Source: a virus
DNA: 59,566 nt
Virus record (IMG/VR): IMGVR_UViG_3300015263_001819
Location: 1-59,566 of that record
Direction: 5' to 3' (one strand)
Shown here: one piece after another, positions 22,710-31,297 of the stretch
Layout of the letters: every line of letters starts with the position of its first letter
Numbering within the stretch: the first letter of the stretch is position 1
The notes under the pieces: model-generated
What the model saw: only the letters and a program-made list of their open reading frames with translations
Database searches by the model: none
What the model was told of the DNA's origin: nothing
Translations under genes and position numbers: made by a program

Positions 22710-23986
22710 GCTGGGTCACCGTCCGCGAAGCCGTCCGAGTCGCCGTCGCTAGTTGCCTGGGCGTCGCGACCGACGCCGGCGGGCCGGTGGAGTGGGTCGA
22801 CCGCGCGCTCGCCAACCGATGGACGGGCAACGACGGCGAGCCATGGGCCGACCTTCGCCTCTCCCCCAAAGCACAAGTCGCCCAAGGCGAGACTCGCTAC
22901 GCCTACGACTCGGACAACGACGTCATGGTCGAATACCGGATCGGATGGCGGAACTTCACCGTGACGGTGCTCGTCCAGACCGAGTCGCAAGAGCCCGGCG
23001 AGAACGCCGTCGATTTGGCGTCGAATCTACAAACCCGACTTCGCCACTCGTCGATCCTCGCGGGCCTCCAGGCCGCGAGGATCTCGCTCATCGACATCGG
23101 TCCGGCCATCGACGCAACCTACACGGACTCCGAAGGGCGGGCGGCATCGCAAGCGGCCGTCGAGCTGTTCATGGCCACCGTCGAAGAGTGGACGCCGACT
23201 GTGCCGTCGGGCGACTTCTTCACGACGGTCTCGGGCGCTGGTCTTGAAGGTTCGGACCTAGCAGGCGTCTCCTTCGGACCGGTATCGGATCCGTCTTCGT
23301 TGCAGCCGATCCAAATGTGGCTACGGGCTGACACGAACGTCACGACGGTAGACGGGTATATCTCGGCATGGTCGACCATCGGCGAGACCGACACGTTCGC
23401 GCAGTCCACGCCGTCGCTTCGCCCGCCACTAAGCGCCGACTCCGGCGGTAATTTGAACTCCGAGCCGTCCATGAACGCCAACGACCCAGACGTTTTGGTG
23501 TCGTCAGCCGCGGCTCCTTCCCGGTGGGCGTTCTTGCACGACGGGTCGCCGTGGACGGTTATCGTGCCGCTCCACCACTACTCACCTTCCCATGGCACGG
23601 ACATGTTGCTGACTACTGGCGGCGACGCGAACGATGTCGGCGTCCAGATCTTTTTGGACTCCTCACATCAAGTGAACGCGACGATCGCGAACGGCTCGGG
23701 GACGTACCACATCCAGCTCGTAGGGCCGGAGTTGCTCCACGCAGAAGACGAATGGTTTGCAGTCCGCTACGACGGAAGCGAGGCCCGAGTCGACGCCAGC
23801 GCAGGGTCGGCGACGGTGGCCGCGGTGGGCTCGCCGTCAAGTAGCGACCCGCTGACGACGCTGATGTTGGCCGGAGACGATTGCTACATTCCGGAAATCG
23901 TTGTGTATTCGTCGTACGTGTCCGACGACAATCTCGCCGCACTCGTCACGAACTACCTCGTTCCGAGGTACGGCGTCGCGGCATAA
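22706..23986 (+). CDS. tail terminator-like domain fused to LamG-like domain
   Basis: This is a 426-residue protein. Residues 1-155 resemble phage neck/tail terminator proteins of the LIC_12616 type (VREAVRVAV...WVDRALANRW...RIGWRNFTVTVLVQTESQE...ARISLIDIGP). They sit in the correct gene order, directly before the sheath. Residues 200-426 form a second, LamG-like module (PIQMWLRADTNVTTVDGYIS, WFAVRYDGSEARVD, EIVVYSSYVSD). A neck protein carrying a surface lectin-like domain is unusual. The domain boundary lies near residue 175. Confidence 0.65.
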   Translation: MSWVTVREAVRVAVASCLGVATDAGGPVEWVDRALANRWTGNDGEPWADLRLSPKAQVAQGETRYAYDSDNDVMVEYRIGWRNFTVTVLVQTESQEPGENAVDLASNLQTRLRHSSILAGLQAARISLIDIGPAIDATYTDSEGRAASQAAVELFMATVEEWTPTVPSGDFFTTVSGAGLEGSDLAGVSFGPVSDPSSLQPIQMWLRADTNVTTVDGYISAWSTIGETDTFAQSTPSLRPPLSADSGGNLNSEPSMNANDPDVLVSSAAAPSRWAFLHDGSPWTVIVPLHHYSPSHGTDMLLTTGGDANDVGVQIFLDSSHQVNATIANGSGTYHIQLVGPELLHAEDEWFAVRYDGSEARVDASAGSATVAAVGSPSSSDPLTTLMLAGDDCYIPEIVVYSSYVSDDNLAALVTNYLVPRYGVAA

Positions 23987-24016
23987 GGACGCCCGGGGCG
24001 GCCAAAGCGTTCGGTG

Positions 24017-24025
24017 TGCTAACCT
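24017..24025 (+). promoter_or_regulatory. extended -10 TGCTAACCT for sheath gene
   Basis: The leader is about 30 nt. It contains AAACCCT-CGCG-AGGTTT (24041-24056), a hairpin that would cover the ribosome site GCGAGG (24048-24053) upstream of GTG 24061. Confidence 0.55.
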
Positions 24026-24060
24026 ACAAGCAGGTTTAGAAACCCTCGCGAGGTTTGCAC

Positions 24061-25386
24061 GTGGCGGAAATCGACTCAATTGTTGCGGTGAGCATCACGG
24101 CGGATACGACCAATCCGTCGCGCGCGGGTTTCGGCACGCCGTTGGTGCTGACCTACCATACCCGCTTCGCGGATTCGTACCGCACGTATTCTTCGATCTC
24201 GGAGATGGTGTCGGACGGCTTCACGTCCTATGACGACGCCTACCGGATGGTGGCGAAGATCTTCGCGCAGAACCCGTCGCCGCAAGAGGTCGTGGTTGGG
24301 CGCCTTTCGTCTGCGCCGTCCTACACGCGGACGGTGACCATCACCTCCGCCACCGAGGGCGAGTACGTCCGGTGTACGGTGGTCGACCCGACGTCGGGCG
24401 GCGCCACGGACATCGAGTACCTCATCGGCAATTCGGAGACGACCACGACCGTCGCGACGGCGGTGGAGCTGCTCATCGAAGCGGTGACCGGTGTCGACTC
24501 GTCGTCGGCTGGCGCCGTCATCACGGTTACGCCTACGACCGCCGGCCGTCAGGTCTTCATATACGACCTCGAGAATTGCACGGTCCAGGATACGACCGCG
24601 GACCCGGGCGTAGGCGCGGCGCTCGACGCGCTCCAGCTCGAGAACGACGATTGGTATTGGGTGCTGTGCAGCATCGGCTCACAGGCCGTCATCAACGCGT
24701 TGGCGCTGTGGGTGTCGACGCAGAAGAAGCTCTACGGGGCGACGGTTTCAGACACGATCGAGCTGACCGGCGCCGGCACGATCGGCTCGACGCTGGCCAC
24801 GGCCTACTCCACCGATTCGCGCGTCTTCACGATCCTCTCGAAGCGCCCCGACCAATTCGCCGCCGCCGCTTGGGTGGGCGTAATGGCGTCGCGCGACCCG
24901 GGCACGTATGCCGCGGCGCTCAAGTCGCTCTCGGGCGTGACCGCCGATGGGTTGACGACGACCCAAAAGAACTACCTCGAAGCCGACGACATCAACCACT
25001 ACATGTCGGTGAACTCGGTCTCGATCACCCGCAACGGGGTACTCTCGGACGGGACGTATATCGACGACCGGCACGGCATCGATGCCTTGCTCGCGGCCGT
25101 TCAGGAGGCCGTGTACACGGTGTTCGTGAACTCGGACAAGGTCCCTTACACCGAGGCCGGGCTCGACATCGTGAAGTACAACATCCTCGCAGCCATGCAG
25201 CGCTTCGAGGGCACCGCGGACGTGCCCGGGTTGCTCACCCCCGGAACCTCGGCCGTCATCATGCCGACCATCGCCTCCATCTCGAACGCGGACAAGCTAG
25301 CTCGGCGGTTGACGGGCGTGCGGTTCACCGCCGAACTCGCCGGCGCCATCCAGGGCGCGACCCTCGTCGGTAGCCTGAGCGTCTAG
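24061..25386 (+). CDS. contractile tail sheath protein
   Basis: This 441-residue protein starts at GTG 24061. The N-terminus IDSIVAVSITADTTNPSRAGF is the usual beginning of DUF3383-type sheath proteins. FKDYDDAYRMVAKIFAQNP-like and EVVVGR strands follow. The C-terminus carries PTIASISNADKLARRLTGVR and FTAELAGAIQGATLVGSLSV, which form the inner domain contacting the tube. It establishes myovirus morphology. The leader hairpin and dedicated promoter suggest separate control. Confidence 0.9.
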   Translation: MAEIDSIVAVSITADTTNPSRAGFGTPLVLTYHTRFADSYRTYSSISEMVSDGFTSYDDAYRMVAKIFAQNPSPQEVVVGRLSSAPSYTRTVTITSATEGEYVRCTVVDPTSGGATDIEYLIGNSETTTTVATAVELLIEAVTGVDSSSAGAVITVTPTTAGRQVFIYDLENCTVQDTTADPGVGAALDALQLENDDWYWVLCSIGSQAVINALALWVSTQKKLYGATVSDTIELTGAGTIGSTLATAYSTDSRVFTILSKRPDQFAAAAWVGVMASRDPGTYAAALKSLSGVTADGLTTTQKNYLEADDINHYMSVNSVSITRNGVLSDGTYIDDRHGIDALLAAVQEAVYTVFVNSDKVPYTEAGLDIVKYNILAAMQRFEGTADVPGLLTPGTSAVIMPTIASISNADKLARRLTGVRFTAELAGAIQGATLVGSLSV

Positions 25387-25399
25387 TCCTAGGCCACAA

Positions 25400-25642
25400 A
25401 TGTCAAGAGTTCGAGCCACTTACTCGGACGTGGTCTGGCTTTCGCTCGACCGCATCCTGACCGGCGCGGCGTGGGCGCAAACCCCCGACGACGAGCGGGT
25501 CACCGTCCGCCGCCTCGGCGACTCGACGTGGCGCTACAACATCGCCGGCGAGGTCTTCGGCCCGTTCGCGACCTATGACGCGGCGCTGAAGGACCTCGAC
25601 CAACAGCTCCTTGGGCGCGGGTGGCTGCTCCGACTCGGGTAA
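25400..25642 (+). CDS. hypothetical small tail-region protein
   Basis: This 80-residue protein lies between sheath and tube genes. TWRYNIAGEVFGPFATYDAALKDLD suggests a small alpha/beta domain. No ribosome site is evident before ATG 25400. Function is unknown. Confidence 0.55.
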   Translation: MSRVRATYSDVVWLSLDRILTGAAWAQTPDDERVTVRRLGDSTWRYNIAGEVFGPFATYDAALKDLDQQLLGRGWLLRLG

Positions 25643-25652
25643 CCGCCCGGCG

Positions 25653-25661
25653 TGCTATCGT
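25653..25661 (+). promoter_or_regulatory. extended -10 TGCTATCGT for tube gene
   Basis: It precedes a leader of about 25 nt with GAGGAG just before ATG 25691. Confidence 0.55.
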
Positions 25662-25690
25662 AATACAAATTACCGACGTCGAGGAGACGC

Positions 25691-26125
25691 ATGCCGACGC
25701 CCCAGACCACGATTCACGACCTAGACCAATGGACGCTGTTGTACGGTGCGGCGCTCATCGACGGGTTTGGCCCGGACGAGGTCGCCTCGATCACGTTCCC
25801 TCAGGCATTCACCAAGATCACCGGCGCCGACGGCAAGGTCACCCGGTCCAAGACCCTCGACACGACGGCGATGGTCACCTTCAAGCTCATGACGTCGTCC
25901 GCGGCCAACGCCGCGCTGAGCGCGCTGCTCACGGCGGACTTGGCCGCGCCCAACGGCGTCGGCGTCCTGCCGCTCGTGCTCGTCGACCGCCAAGGCACGA
26001 CGGCCTTTCAGTCTCCTTCGGCGTGGATCGAGAAGTGGCCGGATTTCTCGCTCACGCGTGAAGCCACGGTCGTCGAGTGGGTGTTCGCATGCTCGCGCAT
26101 GACGCCGTATCTGGGCGGCAACTAG
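25691..26125 (+). CDS. tail tube protein (DUF3277-like)
   Basis: This 144-residue protein directly follows the sheath region. DLDQWTLLYGAALIDGFGPD, then ASITFPQAFTKITGADGKVT and the C-terminal strand EATVVEWVFACSRM fit the small tube proteins paired with DUF3383-type sheaths. It should polymerise into the inner tube. The start has a strong GAGGAG site, and the 3' end overlaps the next ORF by 37 bp. Confidence 0.82.
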   Translation: MPTPQTTIHDLDQWTLLYGAALIDGFGPDEVASITFPQAFTKITGADGKVTRSKTLDTTAMVTFKLMTSSAANAALSALLTADLAAPNGVGVLPLVLVDRQGTTAFQSPSAWIEKWPDFSLTREATVVEWVFACSRMTPYLGGN

Positions 26126-26817
26126 TAGCGGGTGACGGCGCCCTCCATGCGCTGTTCATCCACGGTGTAGGCGAGCAATCCCCCGCCTTCGCCACGCTAG
26201 CCGCCGCGCGCTTCGGCGACGCGTTGGACGACCGCAGCATCCGGCTCTACCACACCTCAGCACACTGGGCGCCGCTCGCCGACCGCCTCGAGTCGGACTT
26301 CATGTCGCGGGTGGTGGCTAAAGGCTCGGCTGGGCGCCCGCTTCAGCACCTCGTCGCGATGACCCTCGCCGATGCGCTCGTCTACCAATCGAACGGCGCG
26401 CTCCGCGAGCAAATTCAAGCGCTGCTCGACCGCGAGATCGCGCGGCTTCGGGGGCGGCACGTCGTCGTCTTTGCCCATTCGCTCGGGTGCTTGATCTTCA
26501 CCGACTACCTCCGCGCGCGCCCGAACCTCAAGAACGTCTCGCTCGTGACTATGGGGCTCAACCTCGAGTTGTTCTTCCTAGGAGAGCGTGTGCCGAGGGT
26601 GCCGCAACTCGAGAACACCGGGTGGGTAAACCTCTATGATCGCGACGATCTTTTGGGGTGGCCGGCGACCGACCCGAACCTCAAGAAGGTCCTCAACTAC
26701 GAGGTCTCGGTGGGTAGTTGGTGGCAACGGTGGATCGTTCGCGGCGCGGCGCACATCGGGTATTGGGACGACCGGAAGTTGTGGTCGAAGACGATGCCTT
26801 TCGTGCTCGGTTTGTAG
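26089..26817 (+). CDS. alpha/beta hydrolase (serine esterase-like)
   Basis: This 242-residue protein is inserted between tail tube and tail chaperone. ALFIHGVGEQ (21-30) is the oxyanion-hole strand, and VVVFAHSLGC (125-134) the nucleophile elbow with Ser131. NLYDRDDLLGWP (181-192) supplies the acid and AAHIGYW (220-226) the His222, so the triad appears complete. Such folds hydrolyse esters or lipids; the target here is unknown. The start lies within the tube gene (ATG 26089 or GTG 26077), so the two are co-translated. No signal peptide is present. Confidence 0.8.
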   Translation: MLAHDAVSGRQLVAGDGALHALFIHGVGEQSPAFATLAAARFGDALDDRSIRLYHTSAHWAPLADRLESDFMSRVVAKGSAGRPLQHLVAMTLADALVYQSNGALREQIQALLDREIARLRGRHVVVFAHSLGCLIFTDYLRARPNLKNVSLVTMGLNLELFFLGERVPRVPQLENTGWVNLYDRDDLLGWPATDPNLKKVLNYEVSVGSWWQRWIVRGAAHIGYWDDRKLWSKTMPFVLGL

Positions 26818-26834
26818 CACGAGCCACATCCCGG

Positions 26835-26843
26835 TGCTACACT
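26835..26843 (+). promoter_or_regulatory. extended -10 TGCTACACT, leaderless spacing
   Basis: TACACT ends 7 nt before ATG 26851 of the tail chaperone. Confidence 0.55.
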
Positions 26844-26850
26844 ACACGTC

Positions 26851-27297
26851 ATGCTCAAATCCGAGGAAATCGATCTCATCGGTCGTAAATTCACGATCCG
26901 AACGCTGAAGTACGGCAAGGCCCGCGAGGTCTACTCCAAGCTTCAGAACATCCTGCTCGCCTACGTCGATGACGAGGCCGCCTCTTTCGGCGCGGTGATG
27001 GGGGCCATGATGGGCGGAGCCATCTCGGACGCCGACTTCGACTTCATCGTCGAGCGCTTCGGCGAGGAGACGACCGTAGTGTCGTACGTCGACGGCAAGG
27101 AGCACGTCATCCCGAGGCTCAACAAGGAGGCCCGAGAGGACGTATTCGCCGGCGAGTTCCAAGCCGTGTTCGATTGGCTCGAGGCGTGCATCCAGCTCAA
27201 CTTCGCGGGTGTCGTAAAAAAACTCGAAGCCGTCAAGCCCGCAGTCGCCGAAGCCAAGGAGAAGCTCCGGGCGGCGACGGGGCTGTCGGCGGCGTAA
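26851..27297 (+). CDS. tail assembly chaperone, unshifted product
   Basis: This 148-residue protein begins MLKSEEIDLIGRKFTIRTLKYGKA, a layout typical of chaperones preceding the tape measure gene. The sequence GTA AAA AAA C near its end is a -1 slippery site. Both products would coat the tape measure during tail assembly. Translation is probably leaderless. Confidence 0.8.
   Translation: MLKSEEIDLIGRKFTIRTLKYGKAREVYSKLQNILLAYVDDEAASFGAVMGAMMGGAISDADFDFIVERFGEETTVVSYVDGKEHVIPRLNKEAREDVFAGEFQAVFDWLEACIQLNFAGVVKKLEAVKPAVAEAKEKLRAATGLSAA
27216..27222 (+). promoter_or_regulatory. -1 programmed frameshift site A AAA AAA
   Basis: Seven A residues in a GC-rich gene fall in the slippery register (A AAA AAA C, codons GTA AAA AAA). 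A -1 slip joins codon 124 of the chaperone to an open frame running to the TAA at 27479. Confidence 0.8.
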
Positions 27298-27479
27298 AGG
27301 ACCTCGAAGGCATCGACTTGGAGGTGTGGTCGATCATGACCTCCGAGCACTTCAGCGTGCCGTCCCCACGCACGATCCTAGAAGAGTGGTCCGCCGAGGA
27401 CGTCCTGGACGCGTTCATCTTGCTGGAATGGTTTGCGAAACGCCGAGAGGATGCCGCGAAGAAAGCCGCGGCATGCTAA
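27222..27479 (+). CDS. tail assembly chaperone, frameshift extension
   Basis: This is the -1 frame continuation of the chaperone; the fusion would be about 209 residues. The extension contains VKDLEGIDLEVWSIMTSEHF and ILEEWSAEDVLDAFILLEWF, the helical domain expected in a G-T type fusion. ATG 27336 with ggaggtg upstream could also start a 47-residue separate product. The stop TAA sits inside the -10 of the tape measure gene. Confidence 0.75.
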   Translation, partial: TRSRQARSRRSQGEAPGGDGAVGGVKDLEGIDLEVWSIMTSEHFSVPSPRTILEEWSAEDVLDAFILLEWFAKRREDAAKKAAAC

Positions 27480-27482
27480 CCT
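27474..27482 (+). promoter_or_regulatory. extended -10 TGCTAACCT, leaderless spacing
   Basis: TAACCT ends 5 nt before ATG 27488; the TAA of the hexamer is also the stop of the frameshift product. Confidence 0.55.
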
Positions 27483-27487
27483 AGGGC

Positions 27488-29230
27488 ATGGGCGTCCTCC
27501 GCGAAATCGTTGCGTCATTCGCTGTCAAGGTCGACGACCAACCGTTGTCGAAGCTCGACAAGCGCATTGAGGCGACCAAGCAGCGATGGCGCAACATGGC
27601 GACCGTCGCCGTAACGGCGCTCGGCGCCGCCACCTTCGCGGCGTACAACTTCGTCGCCGCTGCGTCTCGCGTCGAGGAGAACCTCAACATCCTACGAACG
27701 ACGTTCAAGGGTAACTCCGACGCGATCATCGCGTGGTCGAGGACCTTCGGCAAGGTCGTAGGCCGCTCCGAGTTCGGCTTGCAGGAGTCGGTCTCGAAGT
27801 TGGGGGCGTTGTTGACGACGATGCTGCAAGGCACCGGAGCGCCCATCGACGAGATGTCGAAGAAGTTGTCGGAACTCGTCGTCGACTTGGCTTCGTTCTG
27901 GAACACGACCGAAGGCGAAGCGCTCTTGCGCCTTCAATCAGGTCTCGTCGGCGAGACGGAGGCCGTGCGCCGATACGGTGTAGATATCTCCGACGCGGCG
28001 CTGCGCCAGGAGGCGGAGAAGCTAGGCCTCGGCGGCCAGTACAAGAACATGGACAACTCGCGCAAGGTATTGTTGCGCTATCAAAAGATCCTGAAGGACA
28101 CGGCGCTCGCGCAAGGCGACGCGGCCAAGACGGCCGACTCGTGGGCGAACATGACGCGCCGTGTGTCTGACCAAACCAAAGACCTTGCCGTGCGCATGGG
28201 TCAAAAGCTCATGCCCGCCGCGAAGAGCGTGCTTTACGTCGTCTCGAACCTCATTACGGCGTTTCAAGAGCTACGCCTTTCGATCTCAAACATCTTCGAG
28301 GCCGCGATGATTACTGGCTTGTCGCTTACCGCGGCTAAGTTGGTGTACATGCGCAAGGAGATCTTCCAGGCGGCTAAGAACCTGAAGTTGTTGGTCGACA
28401 TCATGTGGATTTGGGCGGGCGCTCAAAAACTCGCGCTCCTGCGCTTCGGGTTGCTGAGCGCCGCCGCCGCGGCGTTGTACCTTATCGTCGAGGACACGCT
28501 GGGCTTCTTCAAAGGCTACGACTCGGCGCTGGGGATGGCCATCACGACGTTGACCGGCATCGAAGACCCGCTGGCGATGGTGCAGCTCGCATGGGAGAAG
28601 ATCAAGTTCGAGGCCGAAGGCGTCGTCGAGTTGATGCAGCTCATGGTGAAAATCGCACCCGACCTAGCCTTGGCTTTGGTGCCGGGGGCGGGAGCACTCA
28701 CCGATGTCAACAAGCGCATCTTCGACGCAGTACAAGGATACCGAGACCGACGCCAAGTCGCTCAAGAGCAATTCGACATCCAGCACGGCCCGGAGAACGT
28801 CCGTAAGCGCTCGATCGGGCGCATCCGGGAGTTGGCGTTGTCCGACCGTCCCGCAGGCGTACACGACCAAACGACACGCGGTCTAGCCAAGGGTTTCTCT
28901 GACTCTCAGCGTGAACAGCTCTACATCCAGCAGCGCGCGCAAGCCATCCTCACCGGCGAGGCGAACATTTCGCCCAACGACGTCGCGCTCGGTATCGTCC
29001 CGCAGAACATGCTCAACTCGCCGATCGTGACGGGGGCCGCGGCGCTCAACGAGAAAGGCGTGGGCGCGGCCGCTGCGGCGGCCGGCGCGGTCACGAACAA
29101 CGTCACGTTTCAGATGAACTTCAACGGGCCGACGGATCCCGCTGCTGTAAGCACGGCGGTGAAGGACGCGTCAGGCGAAGCAGCGGACGCCTTGGCCCGG
29201 CGGCAAGCCGCGGCAGGGTTGAGGAACTAA
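27488..29230 (+). CDS. tape measure protein
   Basis: This 580-residue protein follows the frameshifted chaperone. The N-terminus VKVDDQPLSKLDKRIEATKQRWRN-type coiled coil and the segment RVEENLNILRTTFKGN are typical of tape measures. Hydrophobic segments occur around 270-340 (ITGLSLTAAKLVYM, LRFGLLSAAAAALYLIV). The C-terminus is NNVTFQMNFNGPTDPAAVSTAV. At roughly 1.5 angstrom per residue it implies a short tail of about 85 nm. Confidence 0.9.
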   Translation: MGVLREIVASFAVKVDDQPLSKLDKRIEATKQRWRNMATVAVTALGAATFAAYNFVAAASRVEENLNILRTTFKGNSDAIIAWSRTFGKVVGRSEFGLQESVSKLGALLTTMLQGTGAPIDEMSKKLSELVVDLASFWNTTEGEALLRLQSGLVGETEAVRRYGVDISDAALRQEAEKLGLGGQYKNMDNSRKVLLRYQKILKDTALAQGDAAKTADSWANMTRRVSDQTKDLAVRMGQKLMPAAKSVLYVVSNLITAFQELRLSISNIFEAAMITGLSLTAAKLVYMRKEIFQAAKNLKLLVDIMWIWAGAQKLALLRFGLLSAAAAALYLIVEDTLGFFKGYDSALGMAITTLTGIEDPLAMVQLAWEKIKFEAEGVVELMQLMVKIAPDLALALVPGAGALTDVNKRIFDAVQGYRDRRQVAQEQFDIQHGPENVRKRSIGRIRELALSDRPAGVHDQTTRGLAKGFSDSQREQLYIQQRAQAILTGEANISPNDVALGIVPQNMLNSPIVTGAAALNEKGVGAAAAAAGAVTNNVTFQMNFNGPTDPAAVSTAVKDASGEAADALARRQAAAGLRN

Positions 29231-29232
29231 CC

Positions 29233-30048
29233 ATGGCGATTTTGTTGTGGACCGACCCGGACACGTTCATCCAGCACGGCATCGAGTTCGACGCGACCGT
29301 CACCGAAGAGCTTACGTTTTCGTCGAACGTCACGCGCTCGCCGATCGAGAAGGGCGTCGCCACGACCGACCACGTCGAGCCCGAACCTGACGGGGTGCGG
29401 CTCGAGGGCATGGTGACCAACACGCCGTTGGTAGACCGCACCCCGGGCGCGGGCTTCACGGATGGGGATTTGTACGGACCGATCGTCTCGGCTTTCTTGC
29501 CGGAGACTGTTCAATACTCGACCAAGTACCTGCAAACCGGCGCTCGGGTGCGTCCCAACAACCGAACCGCGGCGCACTTGCCTGGGGTACCGCCTAGGCT
29601 GTTGAGCGGAGGAACGGCGACCGTCACGCCTGCTGTGTGGTCTCGCCGCGAAAACGTACAAACGTTCCAAGTCCTCAAAGCCGTGACGCCGGTTGACCGC
29701 GTGCAGAAGGTGCTTGAGTTCCTGCGCAGCTTGGCTTTCCGCGGCGTGGAGTTCTCGCTCGATACCCGCTACGTCTTCTTCCCGTCGATGTTGATCTCCT
29801 CGGTCGTATGCCCGACAACGAACCAAGACTCGATGACGTTCGCGCTGGACATCATCTCGGCGCAATTCTCCGAGGTCACGACGACTACGATCGCACCGAA
29901 GCGCACGGCCGTCGCTCAAACCCGGCAGCAGCAAAAGGTCTCCGCTGGCGTCGTGCCGGTCGACCCGTTCCACCCGGGCGGTAAGGAAGACAAAGCTCAA
30001 ACCATACTCGACAATAACCTAGGGTGGGCCGCCGAGTTCTTCAGGTAG
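29233..30048 (+). CDS. baseplate Dit-like protein
   Basis: This 271-residue protein has TVTEELTFSSNVTRSPIEKG, then VATTDHVEPEPDGVRLEGMV, the beta-rich N-terminal pattern of Dit-like baseplate proteins in simple myoviruses. A galectin-like remainder follows, with TFQVLKAVTPVDRVQKVLEF and MLISSVVCPTTNQDSMTFAL. It would form the ring around the hub at the tube end. It is co-oriented with the plug and hub genes. Confidence 0.7.
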   Translation: MAILLWTDPDTFIQHGIEFDATVTEELTFSSNVTRSPIEKGVATTDHVEPEPDGVRLEGMVTNTPLVDRTPGAGFTDGDLYGPIVSAFLPETVQYSTKYLQTGARVRPNNRTAAHLPGVPPRLLSGGTATVTPAVWSRRENVQTFQVLKAVTPVDRVQKVLEFLRSLAFRGVEFSLDTRYVFFPSMLISSVVCPTTNQDSMTFALDIISAQFSEVTTTTIAPKRTAVAQTRQQQKVSAGVVPVDPFHPGGKEDKAQTILDNNLGWAAEFFR

Positions 30049-30051
30049 ATC

Positions 30052-30411
30052 ATGCAGCTCATCAAAACACTGAAACGTAAAGCCTTCTTCGACGCCCGCG
30101 CTACGTTGGACGATCGCGAGTATACGCTCCAATTCCAGTGGAATCAGCGAGATGGGTGGTATCTCGGCATGCTCGACGCGAACGGCAACACGTTGTTCTC
30201 GCCGCGTAAGTTGGTGCTGGATTGGGATATCCTTCGCTCGTTGAGGTGGAACGATGCGGTGCCGCAAGGTTCGCTCATCGCGGTCGACTTGGAGAGTTCC
30301 GGAGTCAAGCCTGGGTATCTGGAGCTAGCCACGTCGTTGAGCAGTGACGATGGGCGCGTGCTCGTCGTGTACTTCACCGAGGCCGAGCGCCTTGCTAGTT
30401 TGGGGGCGTAG
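30052..30411 (+). CDS. baseplate plug protein (Pam3 gp18-like)
   Basis: This 119-residue beta-rich protein has YTLQFQWNQRDGWYLGMLDA and GNTLFSPRKLVLDWDILRSL. It fits the small plug proteins between Dit-like and hub genes in Pam3-type baseplates. The next gene starts with GTG immediately after its stop. Confidence 0.65.
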   Translation: MQLIKTLKRKAFFDARATLDDREYTLQFQWNQRDGWYLGMLDANGNTLFSPRKLVLDWDILRSLRWNDAVPQGSLIAVDLESSGVKPGYLELATSLSSDDGRVLVVYFTEAERLASLGA

Positions 30412-31296
30412 GTGGCTAGGTTCTTCGGGCGGAAGTGGGCGCTCACCCTCGGCACGTCGTCGACCACGGCGCTCCGCACGGAGGGGCTCTACCTCGACTT
30501 CCAGATCGAGAAGTCGCTCGCTCAAGAGCCGAACAAAGCCGCCATCACCGTCTACAACCTCTCCGCCGAGCATCGCAAGGCCGTCGAAGACCTCAGCACC
30601 TACGACCCGCTAGTCAAGGCCAAGACACGCCCGAATGCCAACGCGCACAAAGTGCCGAAGACCGGCAAGATCCGCGTCGAGCTGGAAGCCGGCTACGAGG
30701 ACTTTTCGGGCGTCATCTTCCGCGGAGATTTGCGATGGGCGCGCTCCACGTTCTCGGGCGGGACGTGGGCTACCGAAATCGAAGGCGAAGACGGCGGGCG
30801 AACGTACCTTGCCTCGCGCATCTCTCAAGCCTTCCCCGCCGGCACGACCGCGTACAACGTCGTCACGGCGTGTGCCGATGCGATGGGCCTCGGGCGCGGC
30901 AACCTAGCCAACGTTGCCGACAAGCTCGCGTGGGCGTACTCGCACGGCACGGTGGCTTCGGGGTGGGCCGCCGAGGAGCTAGCGGGCGTGATCCGCCGTT
31001 CGGGGCTCCGCTACTCAATCCAAAACGGCGCGCTGTTCTTCGAGAACATAGCCTTGCGCACGGAGCTACCGGCACTCGTCATCGCGCCCGATTCGGGGCT
31101 CGTCGGCTATCCGGCTAAAGACGCAAATGGGCTCGTGACGTTCACGTCGCTGCTACATCCCGACTTAGCTCCAGGCGCGTACGTGGCGCTCCAAAGCTCG
31201 CACATCTCGGGCAACCTCAAGATCTACCGAGTGACCTACTCCGGGTCGGTCGACAAGTCCGAGTGGTACGCTAAGTGCGAATGCTTGCCGGGGTAA
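30412..31296 (+). CDS. baseplate hub protein (gp27/gp44-like)
   Basis: This 294-residue GTG-started protein has FQIEKSLAQEPNKAAITVYN and LSAEHRKAVEDLS, typical of hub proteins. VELEAGYEDFSGVIFRGDL, IEGEDGGRTYLASRISQAFP and a C-terminal LLHPDLAPGAYVALQSSHIS...YRVTYSGSVDKSEWYAKCEC follow. It should form the trimeric hub joining tube and spike, and is followed by the spike gene after one base. Confidence 0.78.
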   Translation: MARFFGRKWALTLGTSSTTALRTEGLYLDFQIEKSLAQEPNKAAITVYNLSAEHRKAVEDLSTYDPLVKAKTRPNANAHKVPKTGKIRVELEAGYEDFSGVIFRGDLRWARSTFSGGTWATEIEGEDGGRTYLASRISQAFPAGTTAYNVVTACADAMGLGRGNLANVADKLAWAYSHGTVASGWAAEELAGVIRRSGLRYSIQNGALFFENIALRTELPALVIAPDSGLVGYPAKDANGLVTFTSLLHPDLAPGAYVALQSSHISGNLKIYRVTYSGSVDKSEWYAKCECLPG

Positions 31297-31297
31297 G

